From contig JALUTQ010000001.1 in NCBI GenBank assembly GCA_032718865.1, positions 1,612,001-1,676,000 on the forward strand: a DNA stretch of 64,000 nucleotides, written 5' to 3'. Shown one piece after another: positions 31,604 through 41,977 of this stretch. The translations under genes and the position numbers were made by a program. Source of the DNA: Tilletia caries. Taxonomy: Eukaryota > Basidiomycota > Exobasidiomycetes > Tilletiales > Tilletiaceae. Each line of letters opens with the position of its first letter. Position 1 is the first letter of the stretch. The notes beneath the pieces were generated by a model. It did not search any database and was not told the DNA's origin. It saw nothing but the letters and a program-made list of their open reading frames with translations.

Positions 31604-32217
31604 CAAGGCTCGGCAAGCTACTAGAGTTACCACTTTTCTGCGAAATAGTATAGTCAAGTTATAGTGAGTGGTCACCTCGGCGGGAAATAGTTTAGTCAAG
31701 TGAGAAATAGCTACTATAAAAACTAATAGTTGCTATTTCAGCCATGCAAAATTTTCGTTGGCTTTTCGCTGAAATAGCCACTATAGTTACTTCCAGCAGC
31801 TACCTGTGACTGGTTCAGCACGAAGTGAGATCGACATAGTCACTATATGTGGCTATAAGTGACTGGAACTACTATATAGTAACTATCCAGCAGCTGTCTC
31901 AGCCAGCCCCTGTCCAACACAAAAAGTTACATTTGGGTGAAATAGTCACTATATGTGGCTATGAGTAACTGAAATAGCGACTATATGTGACTAGGAGTAG
32001 CTGGAGCTACTACATAGTGACTATCTAGCGGCTATATCAGCCAAGTGCGATTCTTCATAACTATTTCAACTATTAGTTACTCCGCGCCGATCTGAAAAAG
32101 TTATAGCTACTATTTTTTCTAGGCGGCTTCGCCGCCCAAAGTATAGTCAAGTTATCACTATTAGTTATAACTATATAGTTATCATAGTTACATAGTGAAG
32201 ATAGTTGCCGAGCCTTG
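31604..32217. mobile_element. 614-bp hAT-type MITE inserted in the Helitron gene
   Basis: The ends are 13-bp perfect inverted repeats, CAAGGCTCGGCAA (31604-31616) and its reverse at 32205-32217. They are flanked by an exact 8-bp duplication ATAACCAT at 31596-31603 and 32218-32225. Eight-base duplications and CA-starting ends are typical of hAT elements. The interior is AT-rich, full of ACTATAG/CTATAGT-like motifs, and encodes nothing. Disregarding the insert and one duplication copy makes the Helitron reading frame continuous (…NPTMV|IGPTP…). Confidence 0.88.
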
Positions 32218-34766
32218 ATAACCATTGTCGGATTACCGGTCGGCGTATTCGCATCCGTAGCCACGTCGGAGGCATGCGTTGTGATATCTTCATCATTAGG
32301 AGCTGTATGCGGGAAATCTAGCTTGATGATGTCTTCTAGCCATTGAAGGTATCGTTTTGCCCACTCCGGGTCATTCTCCACACGTACTTTAATATCCATT
32401 GGTCCTAACCCATCGGTAAGCCAGATGAACATGTGACAGTGTAGCGATCCCCGATCTTGTGCCTCTACAATACCGTAGTGTGCCTGTGCGCGACCGAAGA
32501 TCCCTTGCGATTTTCCATCTCCCACAAGAATCTCGAAGAAGGATGTCATCATAAAATGAAAGAACCGAGCCCCGGCGACAGGATCTGCAGCGAGCGCCTT
32601 CGCCCTCGCCTGCTTTTCTGAAGAACTTATAGTACTCGACTCCGGATTCAACGCAACATCCCGCCCAACAAATATTTGAGCTAAAGGATGGTGACAATCA
32701 GCAGGATTTATGGTCACATACAGATGGGGAAGGCCAAGCATTCTACACGACGCCCGAATTTCTTCTCTGTACATCGCTATCTCGTCAGACGAACCGCTGA
32801 CCGGCTCCGAAAGGAAGCGCAATTTTTTTATCAAGCGAAATAGAGTCTTCTCTTCCTCGGAAATCGGACAGTACGCAGAATCGCGGTCAGGCTTCTCCTG
32901 TAGCTGCGTAATAACTGGGACAGAAACACTGGCCAAGTCATCTTGAACCGTGCCGTACCACGTGCGCTTCGTTGCCAAAGTTGCGCTGAAAGAACTGGCT
33001 CTGCGCTGCAACACATTCATGATGACAAAAATGAAGGAAGGATGGATGCAAAATCGTCTGTCAGAGGAAGCTAGCAGGCGTTTGACCTGAGTCTTAAAGT
33101 GCAAAGTGCGGAAGCCGAAAGCAGCGTCCAAACAAACAGGATCCTCAAACGCTCCCACGCCGTACGGAAACAAAGTTGGCCAAAGAGCAGCCCAGGTCTT
33201 CGGGGAGTATGCGGTGGAAAGGGGAACAGACCCGGAGGGGAACTTTATGAAGGGATCTTTATGTTGTTTCAATCTCAGAATTGCTTGCAATTTCCGGTTA
33301 TGATATGAGTCTTCGACACCGTCCAGATCCAACAACCCCTGCGCAAGAGTGGGCACCTCGCCAGTATTTCCCTCGAATGCCTCCAAATTGGCCTGCCCTG
33401 AGTACGTAGTGTACGAGGCGGACTCAGAACTCAGTGCCGCAGAGATTAGCATATGCTGGGTCGGTGCTGGCAAAGCGCCGAGTTCCGGGTACGTTGCTGC
33501 TATCTCCACACTGACTGTGATGTCAGAGTACAGAGGATTGTGCTGTTGAAGCCATCTCAAGGCAGACAAGATGCGCCCCCGTCTGATCAGCAACGGGCTT
33601 TTTACGAGTGTCTCTTCCTTCACGACCGCAGATGCATCTGATACAAATACGACGGCAATTTCATCTGAAAGCTCATTCAAAGGAGGAGGCAAAATGCTGG
33701 ACAGGGTTTTCGGTTCCTGCGGCAAAACGCAGACGTTTCCAAGCGCCGCGCTCTGCCCGAGAGGGCCTTTCTCAAGTTTGATGAAGCAACGAGTGCCACG
33801 TGCACGTGCAATTGCCAGACTCTCCACGTACGACAATCCTATCAATTCATCGGGAACCGTTCCGATCCAGCAGGCGTTCGCGTAGGAAAATGCGGGAACG
33901 GTGTTGAACTTTGACGAGGAAGTGCATCTAGCGCATGCAGGACAGATTGAAACCATTCCAGATGACGCGGTGATGCATTGTATCAGTGGCTGGAGAAGCT
34001 TCGCACGAGCATGGGCAGCTGCAGCTTCCAAAACAGAGATGTCCATCATGGCCATGTCAATCTCTCTACCCTGCCCAATCGTGCACATCGTTCCACAGAA
34101 GTTACAAGCCTTTGTGGCTCGGGCAGCGTCTTCAATGCGCGAGAAGACCTTCGACATCAGCCTTTTCTTGTCATCAAAAGGCAGTAGCTGCGGCCATTCA
34201 CCGCGGGGTTCGGGGTCTGTGGGGAGGTGACTCTCGACGCGAGCTCGTTTGCGAGCCAAGTTGTCAACGGTGCTTTGTTTACGCTTTAGAACAGAAGCAA
34301 GAACAGAAGGATTAGAGGCATGCGTAGCGCTTCGCAGTTCTTTGGCCGTGAAAAACTCTATAGCAACTACACCATGCATCGCTGCGTCGGCAACAGATAT
34401 CAAGCAGAAATCTGTACAATTGGTGTGGAGTCCCAGCTGCTCGGATAACTCAGGCAAACGAAGTCTGCGCCCTTGAGTTGTTTGAGACACCCCGTGTTTT
34501 CCTGCTAATATCCTGGCTTGTACCATAGTATCGCATTGACGCATCAAAGTTCTGAAGACAACGCGTTTCTTGTCGTTCTGCAAGCGGATGAAATCCCGAC
34601 GCTCAGGTGCGGCAGCTGCCAGCTGGGCATTAATATTGCTTTGATTTATATTGTGCTCAAGATCGTTGTTTTCTACTCTATTGAAGACCATGTTTTCTAC
34701 TCTATCATGTCCAGGTTGGAGGGTGGGAATGTTTGTTGTAGACATATTGCAGTACAGATTTGGCAA
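32218..34766 (-). pseudogene. Helitron RepHel fragment A (DUF6570 and Rep/HUH part)
   Basis: About 849 codons open on the minus strand from an ATG at 34766, up to the point where the MITE is inserted. A Cys-rich region (CNFCGTMC; CPACARC) precedes a DUF6570-like segment (CWIGTVPDELIGLSYVESLA). The Rep part has LYVTINPADCHHP and the HUH motif in EAQDRGSLHCHMFIWL (His-Cys-His), the metal site of the nicking endonuclease. Reading continues into MITE sequence at 32217 and stops at 32073, so the protein from this piece is truncated. Confidence 0.82.
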
Positions 34767-35703
34767 AGATGCAGTGATGCAAACGCGACAAAGACAGACG
34801 GGCAGGAGGAAGAGGAGGGGGGGAAAGGGGGAAAAGGAGGAGGAAAAGGAGGAGGGAGGGGAGGAGAAGGGAGCCCGTGTCAGAGTGCAGCGAAAGACAG
34901 AAACTGTGCAGGCTTTTTATCCCTCAGAAGATGCACGCGGACGGAAAGTAAGTTAGAGGAAATCAGCTCATACCGTGCGACGATCGAATCATGATGTTTC
35001 ATGCCAAGAGTACCGCGTAAGCGCATGTAACTAACAAGGAACCAATTCGGCTCTGCATCCGCCACTATACAGGGCTGCAGGCTGGGAAGGAAACGTACAA
35101 TCGTGTACAGTAGCAATCGAGCGTGCAAAGCAAACCGCGGTACTGATCGTGCATGCAGGCATGCAGCCTTTCGTGTATTGTCATACGGAACAGTAATACT
35201 GTAAATTGCCAGTGTGCGGGAACAAACGTGTGCGGTAGAGCGGTACACAAGTCATAGCGGCCGGGGAGAGCAACGGACAGATACTAAAAGAAAGTAAATA
35301 ATCTCCGTGAAGTTCCGAGGATCGGAACGAAAGCGGACACAAATTGTAAGACGGGAGTGGAACAAAGAACGAGCGCACCGGCGACTGTCAAACACTGACA
35401 CGGTCCTTGAAAGAAAGTCAGGAAGTTTGCATTACCGGCCGGGGCAGAGCGTGGAAAGAATGGGCAATGAACGTACAGCAGACTCAGTAGAGGACTTATG
35501 CGTGATGAGTTGCGCACCAGGGCGGGCGGGGTACCCGGTAGAGATACAAGAGCGCGGAACAAACCGCCCCTCCCGCTGTTTAATCCCCCCTCATCCTGTC
35601 TCTTCTTCTCACAAAGTCGCAAGCTTCAAAACCGTCGCTATGACGTTCATGGTTCCCCCGTCCCAGCAGGCAGGCTACGTGCCCGACCCGACGACCCCCA
35701 CTG
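34767..35703. other. Region between Helitron and unrecognised gene
   Basis: It contains a purine-rich (GGA/GGAAA) tract at 34802-34872 and no supported coding exon on the minus strand. The 5' end of the Helitron should lie here but I cannot place it. A short open frame starting at 35640 (MTFMVPPSQQAGYVPDPTTP, stop at 35789) overlaps the first exon of the next gene in another frame and could be its true start or an overlapping uORF. Confidence 0.3.
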
Positions 35704-37416
35704 ATGCCAACACGGGCGCAGACGAGCCCGATTCGATCCGTCCCCCCGACAGTCCTCTGTTCAGGGGCAACAGCGACAGCGACGAATAAGTGGAGGCTTC
35801 TAGAAACCCTGTTCCGAACACCGATGCAATCGTGTGAGTACTGCTTTCCCCGTTCCCCACACCCGCCGGAAGGAACATGTGAACTGACACTGCAAAGATG
35901 TTGCTATGCAGCACTGCCTCTCAACTCAGTTTTGTGTTGGCTCACCTGCGGGTGCTGAAGCCGTCGGAGTTCCACGCCAGGGTTGCGGCGACTGACGACT
36001 ACGTTGGCTCAACAACCGCGCTCGGCCGTATGGACCAGTATACGGTCGACGCCCGTGGACGGTTTGTCCGCACGGACGAGTGAGTCGTTGCTGTGTCCCA
36101 TTCAATCTCACAGCTTCTGAATATACGTGTTCCCTTCCATGCTTGTGTCTGCCCTGGTTGCCATAGGAACGGCGAGGTCGAGGAGATGCGGTTCTCTTAC
36201 GCCGCGAAAGGCCGATCGGCGTTTGCGTTCGTGAACGGAAAGACTGGCAACGCCTTCCCCGTGCAGTGGGCGTCGGAGGCAACGCGGCCGACGACGATCG
36301 TGATCGAAACGACCGCCAATGATCCCAGCATGCGCCGCAAACGTGCGACGGAGGAGGGTCGAGAGTATACGTGTAATGTGTGAGTGCACACTTCCGGTCG
36401 TATCTGATGGCGTATACTTACCCGCAACTTTGCCTTCCGTGTAGATTCACCAATGCACAACAACCTCGTACTTGGACAATCGGTTGCTGTCTTCCGCCCC
36501 TGAATGCAACGGCTCACCAGCATCTACTCGATGCGGTGAGTCGCGTAGGCAACAGGCTGAAAGTACGTTCTGTGTTGTGTTGTCTGTTGATATCATGCGT
36601 GGAAATTCACCGAGCATCAGTCTGACAAACGGTGTGACTGCCCTCTCTTGTTTTCCCCTCTCTGGCAGGCGCTCAACACCACAGTCCACACTGCTCACGC
36701 CTCATGAAGGCAACACGAAGCGACATGTGTGGGCCCAGCCCTCGCTCGGCGGCGGCTCCTACTTTCTGCGCGTTGAGCGCGCTCTCACGGTGAAGGGCGG
36801 TGATGAGCGCGAGGTATGTCGACGCAATGGATCTGATATGACCTGTGCTCTCTACGCTGTGATGTTGATGACATTTATTTTTTACCTCCTCACCTTGCCC
36901 GCACAGCCTGGCCGCATGTCGGATCGGGACGGTGATCACGACCTCCTCCGCACCATCGGCGAGCAGGCGGCGCTCAAATACAACACCGTTCCCGACGTTG
37001 CCCTGCTCGACACGGAAGAACAAGCGTACTGGAAGATCGACTGGCACCTTGTTCACGAGCTCCCCGCCTCCACCCTCTGGGAGGTGGGTTTCTTTTTCCG
37101 TCAGTACATCTCCCCGACGACGAAAAAAATCGGCTTTACGCTCGTCTTAGAGTCCCTGGTCGCCCACGGAAAATTGCCGGGGAACGACCTGACCAGCCCC
37201 ATTCCACGGAAGCGCAAGGTGGACTACTTGTGCTGGCAACACGTGGCCACAACAACGTGGCCAGTATCTTATCTCTCTTTCCTTATCTCTCTTTCCTTTT
37301 ACTCTTACGCATGCTGCATAGCAACACCCTGTCTCCACTTTCCCACGACACACTTTTTCCTCGCTCTCATCCTCACCCTTCTCGAGCTCATCTTTGTAAT
37401 AGTTCTCTCTCCTTAG
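35704..37416 (+). CDS. Unrecognised spliced gene in the transposon-rich island
   Basis: Exons 35704-35831, 35912-36079, 36167-36379, 36445-36535, 36685-36813 and 36907-37416 join with canonical sites and constant phase to about 412 aa. I do not recognise the family. The middle reads LRVLKPSEFHARVAATDDYV, then MRFSYAAKGRSAFAFVNGKT; a later part reads LRTIGEQAALKYNTVPDVAL and WKIDWHLVHELPAS. The exon 4 to exon 5 junction is uncertain: the strongest acceptor (CTCTCTGGCAG, ending 36668) would stop the frame after 12 codons, whereas a weaker acceptor 16 bp downstream (ACCACAG, ending 36684) keeps a long frame. The final ~65 residues are hydrophobic and may be read-through of an intron or 3' UTR. 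It could be a lineage-specific gene, a captured gene, or one starting to decay. Confidence 0.45.
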
Positions 37417-38570
37417 CCATTCACACGTACTTCACTCTTCTTACTCGCATAGCTTTGCTACCTATTGGCCCTTGCCAGTACACTACTTCGCAGGGGCGGC
37501 GGACAAGCCCAACAAGCGGGGCGCGGCCATGTAGGATAGAGCACCAACAGCTTATTTCCAGTCCTCACTTGCTCTCATGTGTTTCCCCATCGATGTTCTA
37601 CCTTCCAATGTCTTAAGGAAATATTACTGGAGACGTCCCATGCATTTCATTATTTCTATTTCATATTCCCAGTCTGAATCCGAAGGTGCGCAGTGAGGAG
37701 GACGGAGACGCGCTGTAACAGGTACGGAAAGATTAGGAAGAGGGACATAGGGTGGGGCGAGGCAGGGCGATTTTGAAGGCATGCTGGCAAACGGGATAGG
37801 AGAGCGAGTGAAAGGGAGGCGTGCGCCGTGCGCACTGGTTGGGCTTAAATTGCGGAAGTGCCCCCGAAACCGGGGAGGGTATGAATGTAGAAAGATCTAG
37901 AAAAAGAGGTAAGAAAACCGCGAGTCGTGACAGATAAAGGCGCCGACGCACCGTCCAAGGGCGAGAGAGGCGCGCACCGAAGGAGGGAGAGGAGAGGGAT
38001 GGGCGACGCAGCAGAGAAAGGCATCGTCCGCGAGAGTGAAAAGGGCGCGCAGGAGAGAAGCGCATGGAGAGGGATCTGTGGGAAGTGAAAGAGAGAGTAG
38101 AGTACATCAGCTGCTGCATGAAGCTGCTGCGACCCAGCAACGGACAGGACGAACTCAACATGTACTTGTGCAAAGCGCGGGCAACAGAGCCTTCCGTTCC
38201 CGCATTCGTTGGCATGTCCCTGGTGTCTGCGGTGTGGAACAGGGAACAGAGGAGAAGTGTAAGCTGCAGGACTGTAGAGGGTAAGGGGGGACACAGAGAA
38301 CGCTGCTGTGTAGAAGTCAGCGGTCAAAATGCAGAGAGAGAGATCCATCAGCGCAGCTGTTTGCAGCAGTACACAGCAGGGAGAAGCCATACCAACGTCT
38401 GAAGCCCTATATTACTGTGCTGTGGTGATGCTCGTTGATGGTTGTAGTCGTGGTCCTGGTTGTTCTTTCTCCTAACCGGGTCGGCGTTCCATATCAGACA
38501 GTACCGGCCGAGAAGTGCAGAGGGTCGAGCCAGAACAGACCTCTCCTTCCTCTATCCTCCAACTACCAAG
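37417..38570. other. Gene-poor segment before the second MITE
   Basis: I see no supported gene. Minus-strand open frames around 37733-38390 are Ser/Leu/Pro-rich and overlap each other in two frames, which suggests composition rather than coding. Confidence 0.35.
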
Positions 38571-38578
38571 ATCTGAAC

Positions 38579-39100
38579 CTAGTCTGATCACACCAGACCG
38601 TCGCACGCACGTGATGACAAGGACAGGATCCCGTGGAGACGGTCTGGGGACATTCGACGCGATTTACTTAGTAGGTGGCCCATACAGAACTGAAAGTTGT
38701 CGCAGACACTGCTCCAGTGGCCAAATTTTCGACGATCCGTCAAAAAGAGGCCCGTGCGAGCTGTCTGGTGGCGGCTCCGCACGACGCAGTCAACACGAAG
38801 ATTAGCTGCTCCACAGCGACGAACACAATGGCCAGCCGTGACACAACAAAGAAGCCAATGGCAAGGAAAATACCATGGCGCTGCTCCTTGCCTGCTGAGC
38901 TCGCGGCAGCGCTGTCTTTGTGCTGATTTCGTTTGGCGAAAATGGAAGCTGAGAGGAGGAGAAGTGGGCCTTCAGACGGTGTTGGGTCAAAAAGTTGCAG
39001 GCACCTTCCAATTGAATCGGGTCGAATGTCCCCAGACCGCGTACGCGGTATAGTGCTTTAGCTCATTTGAGAGTTACAAGGTCTGGTGTGACCAGACTAG
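38579..39100. mobile_element. 522-bp hAT-type MITE
   Basis: Terminal inverted repeats of about 20 bp with one mismatch (CTAGTCTGRTCACACCAGA) occur at 38579 and, reversed, at the right end 39100. An exact 8-bp duplication ATCTGAAC flanks them at 38571-38578 and 39101-39108. No transposase is encoded. The ends differ from those of the MITE inside the Helitron, so this is a different hAT-type family. Confidence 0.8.
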
Positions 39101-39150
39101 ATCTGAACCGGAGGTTCAGAAACCAATATCATCCCACAGGGTTGGCCGCG

Positions 39151-39900
39151 TACTACTGCATCCCTATCTCCTCCCCATAATCCTTCCTCCTCGGGCAGTC
39201 TACCCCAAAATCGAAAAGCTCACAACCCAGCAGTTTGGTCAATACACTACTCCAAGCCAGCCGGGACAGAGAGGGATCGATGGTGCCTAAGGTTCTTTTT
39301 GGATTTTATTGGGCTGGAGGGCAAAGCCCCAGCGCAAAGGAATGAAGGGGAATGAGGCCGCGCTCAGGTGACAGAAAGACTTTGTGGGGGGGGGGGGAAG
39401 GGACGGTGGAGGAAAGGAAAGGAAGGTTGGCAGGAGACGGGTGATGGGAGGGGGATCCATGCATGGAAAATATGGGGGGGGGGGGGCGCCTTTTTGAGGG
39501 AGAGGGCTCAGGAGAACGTTTCCGCCTGACGCCAGATCCGATCGAGGAGGGAGGGGTGGGTGACACCAAAAACAACAGCCGAGTGGATCCGGGGGGTTGG
39601 AAAGAGAGAGAGAGAGGGAGCGCGCGTCTACTCGTCGTCGTCGTCGTCGTCCGCCTTGCCGTTGGTCTTGACGGCCTCCTTGTCCTCCTTGTCCTCCTCA
39701 GCGACCTCGTCAGCCTCCGCGGGTGCGGCGACCGCCTCGGTCTCCTCCTCCTCCACGGCAGTCTCCTTGGTCTCCTCCTCCTCCTTCTCCGCCTCCTCGT
39801 CTTTGCCCTCATCCGCCTCTTCTTCTTCCTCCTTCGTGTCCTTCTCCTCCTCCTCCTCCTCCTCCTTCTCCGCCACCTCCACCACCGCCTTCTCCTCCTT
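39151..39900. repeat. Source copy of the Bfr1 3'-end duplication
   Basis: This stretch (3' coding end of Bfr1 plus about 480 bp downstream) is the counterpart of 21715-22383. Homology starts abruptly at TACTACTG.ATCCCTATCTC and ends within the acidic C-terminal coding region. The two copies differ by many substitutions and several small indels. Confidence 0.75.
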
Positions 39901-41667
39901 CGTGTCCTCCTCCGTTCCTACCTCGGCAACAGCTTCACCCCCCTTCCCACCCTTACCCTTACCCCCCAGCATCTTCTCCACCTTTGCAACGTTCTCCTTC
40001 GTGACCCGCTCCGAGTTGCCTACAAAGTAACTCTTCTTCAGCTTGAGGTTGTCGATCACCCGGGGCAGGTCCGCCGTCGATGTCGGTGGCGGGATCGAGA
40101 GCGCGAGCAGGGCGGAGAGGTGGCCGAGGGGGACGTGCAAGGTGCTCCCCGTGCCTGTCGACGCTGATGCTGAGCTATCGGCGGCGGCGGCTGTACCGTT
40201 CGCCGATGATACTGCAGCAGGAGCGGGCTGCTTGGACCCCTTGGCACCGCCCTTCCCACCTTTACCCTTCTTACCGGCGCCGGAGAAGAAGTAGTCACTC
40301 TCATCTTCCTCGCCCTTCTTCTTGGCGACGCGCATGCCCTTGAGGGTATCGTCTGAGGACTGGACCTGTCGAGCCTCGAGAGGCTTGCCGAATCCGGCGC
40401 CGCTGCTACTACTGCCGGAGGGCCCCGCAGATGAAGAAGGTGCGGCTGATGGGGCCGACAGACCAGCCTTGGTGTTGAAGTAGTTGAGGAGGACGTCGCA
40501 GTCCTCGATCTCCTTCGCAAAAGCGGGTAAAGCAGCATCCTCGCGCAACTGCTGCTCATGTTCTTTACGCTTCGCATCCGCACTGGCCTCTCGCTCGGCG
40601 CGGAAGCGTTCGTTCCGCTTCTCGCGCTCGGCCTGTACCTTTGCATGGAACTTCTCGTTCTCGGCCCGGTAGGCTGCCTGGCGGTCCCGACGGGTCTGGT
40701 TGAGTTCGTTGAGCTTCTTGGAGAGGGCGGTGCGTTGGTCGAGGAGCTTGGAGCGTGATCCGACCTGTTTTTCGGTTTCCTTTGCGATGCTGTCGAGTTC
40801 GGCCTTGATGTCGTCGTACCGTTTGGAGAGGCCGCGTGATTCTGGGTCGTCGAGGGTCTTGCGGAGTTCGTCGATCTGCTTGCGGTCGTTGTCGATGGAG
40901 GTCTGTTGGACTTCGAGCTGGTCGTAGGTTTTCTTTGCCTTGCGGAGGTTGGAGATCTCGTTGATGGCGCGTCGTTCGTCGACGAGCTTCATGGTTCCTG
41001 ATTCGATCTGGCCATTGAGACGGCTGATCTGTGCATCGACGTCGGCAGCTGACTTGAACTGGAGCTTCGCCTTGGCTGCGTTGAGGTCTTTGATCTGTGG
41101 ATGAAGTAGATAGATATGAAGAATGATGAGCTTTTCCCCGCAAGAAGAAGAACAAAGTGTGCACGTACCCGCTTTGTGGTCGAGTCCTGAAGAGCCTTGA
41201 CCTGGTCGAGTACCTTTCCGCGGCTTCCCTTGGAGCCAGCCTGTTTGTTGCGGATCTCGTCGAGCTCGGTTTTGAGAGCGTCCCTGCGCTTTCCCTCGGG
41301 GGTGTCCTTGGAGGGTCCGGTGCCGTTCAAGATGGAGCGTACATTGTCCTGTGGAGGGAGGGAGAGAGAGAGGAGTGAGAGCTGTGACTGAGCAGAGCAA
41401 TGTAAGAAAGAGACGCACCAGCTCAGCCTGTGTCTTCGCGATGTCTTCCTTGAGAGCGTCGAGCTGTGCGTAGTGATGGGTCTGGTCTGGCTTGCCTCCG
41501 CCGGTCTTGACGATGTCGATAGCCGACGAGGACGATGGCGATGGCGATGGCGAGCCCGCTGCGTCGTCTGCGGCGCCATTGGAGGTGGGAGCAGCAGGAG
41601 CCGCGGGGGCAGCAGCGGTCGAGGCAGCGGGTTGTGCGTTGTTCTTGTTCTTAGGAGCAGGCGCCAT
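39628..41667 (-). CDS. BFR1: Bfr1-like mRNP/nuclear segregation protein
   Basis: Homologue of yeast Bfr1, a coiled-coil protein that binds mRNA and polysomes at the ER and affects ploidy and secretion. Exons on the minus strand 41667-41419, 41348-41169, 41094-39628 give 631 aa. After an Ala/Pro/Ser-rich start comes the long coiled coil typical of the family: PEGKRRDALKTELDEIRNKQ, DLNAAKAKLQFKSAADVDAQ, ISRLNGQIESGTMKLVDERR, EKFHAKVQAEREKRNERFRA. A C-terminal globular part follows (FAKEIEDCDVLLNYFNTKAG; LPRVIDNLKLKKSYF). The last ~110 residues are a highly acidic Glu/Asp/Lys tail ending in DDDDDDE, encoded by CTC/GTC-rich repeats on the plus strand. It shares a 310-bp divergent promoter region with the AATF gene, and its 3' end has been copied next to the P450. 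Confidence 0.85.
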   Translation of the reverse strand: MAPAPKNKNNAQPAASTAAAPAAPAAPTSNGAADDAAGSPSPSPSSSSAIDIVKTGGGKPDQTHHYAQLDALKEDIAKTQAELVRLFLTLLCSVTALTPLSLPPSTGQCTLHLERHRTLQGHPRGKAQGRSQNRARRDPQQTGWLQGKPRKGTRPGQGSSGLDHKAGTCTLCSSSCGEKLIILHIYLLHPQIKDLNAAKAKLQFKSAADVDAQISRLNGQIESGTMKLVDERRAINEISNLRKAKKTYDQLEVQQTSIDNDRKQIDELRKTLDDPESRGLSKRYDDIKAELDSIAKETEKQVGSRSKLLDQRTALSKKLNELNQTRRDRQAAYRAENEKFHAKVQAEREKRNERFRAEREASADAKRKEHEQQLREDAALPAFAKEIEDCDVLLNYFNTKAGLSAPSAAPSSSAGPSGSSSSGAGFGKPLEARQVQSSDDTLKGMRVAKKKGEEDESDYFFSGAGKKGKGGKGGAKGSKQPAPAAVSSANGTAAAADSSASASTGTGSTLHVPLGHLSALLALSIPPPTSTADLPRVIDNLKLKKSYFVGNSERVTKENVAKVEKMLGGKGKGGKGGEAVAEVGTEEDTKEEKAVVEVAEKEEEEEEEKDTKEEEEEADEGKDEEAEKEEEETKETAVEEEETEAVAAPAEADEVAEEDKEDKEAVKTNGKADDDDDDE

Positions 41668-41977
41668 CGTTCGTGTACTCAGGGGATGAGGAGGATGGGA
41701 AGGGAAGGGAAGCCAGGAGAGTTGCTTTCAGAAGGTTCCAACTCACTCACTCACTCACTCCGAAGTCCGAGCCACGCGCTGGGTTCGTGTCCGATGGTGA
41801 GCTATCGGCCGAGAGCGGAGAGACTGCTACCTTCGGCTTATATAAGCACCGTCTCACCTTCTCAGATCGGGCCCTTTCGCTCACCCACCCAGGAAATTTT
41901 TGGCCCACTCACTCGCCTCCTCACTTGGCTTCCACCTCAATAGCGCAACGCAACGCAACGCAACGCAACACAACGAC
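41668..41977. promoter_or_regulatory. 310-bp bidirectional promoter (Bfr1 / AATF)
   Basis: The two start codons (41667 minus, 41978 plus) are 310 bp apart. The segment contains a (TCAC)n run near 41745-41760, a TATATAAGC element at 41839 oriented toward AATF, and a CGCAA pentamer repeated five times just before the AATF start (41944-41968). Confidence 0.65.

Larger units (their letters stand above)
28101..34766 (-). mobile_element. Decayed autonomous Helitron (RepHel transposon)
   Basis: One long RepHel-type coding region can be followed on the minus strand from 34766 to 28101 in four pieces, interrupted by a 614-bp MITE and two single-base frameshifts. It contains, in order, a DUF6570-like region, a Helitron_like_N/Rep domain with HUH motif, the Y2 tyrosine motif, and a PIF1-family helicase. 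This domain order is diagnostic of Helitron rolling-circle transposons. The terminal sequences (5' TC, 3' hairpin plus CTRR) could not be placed with confidence, so the element may extend beyond these limits. Confidence 0.85.
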
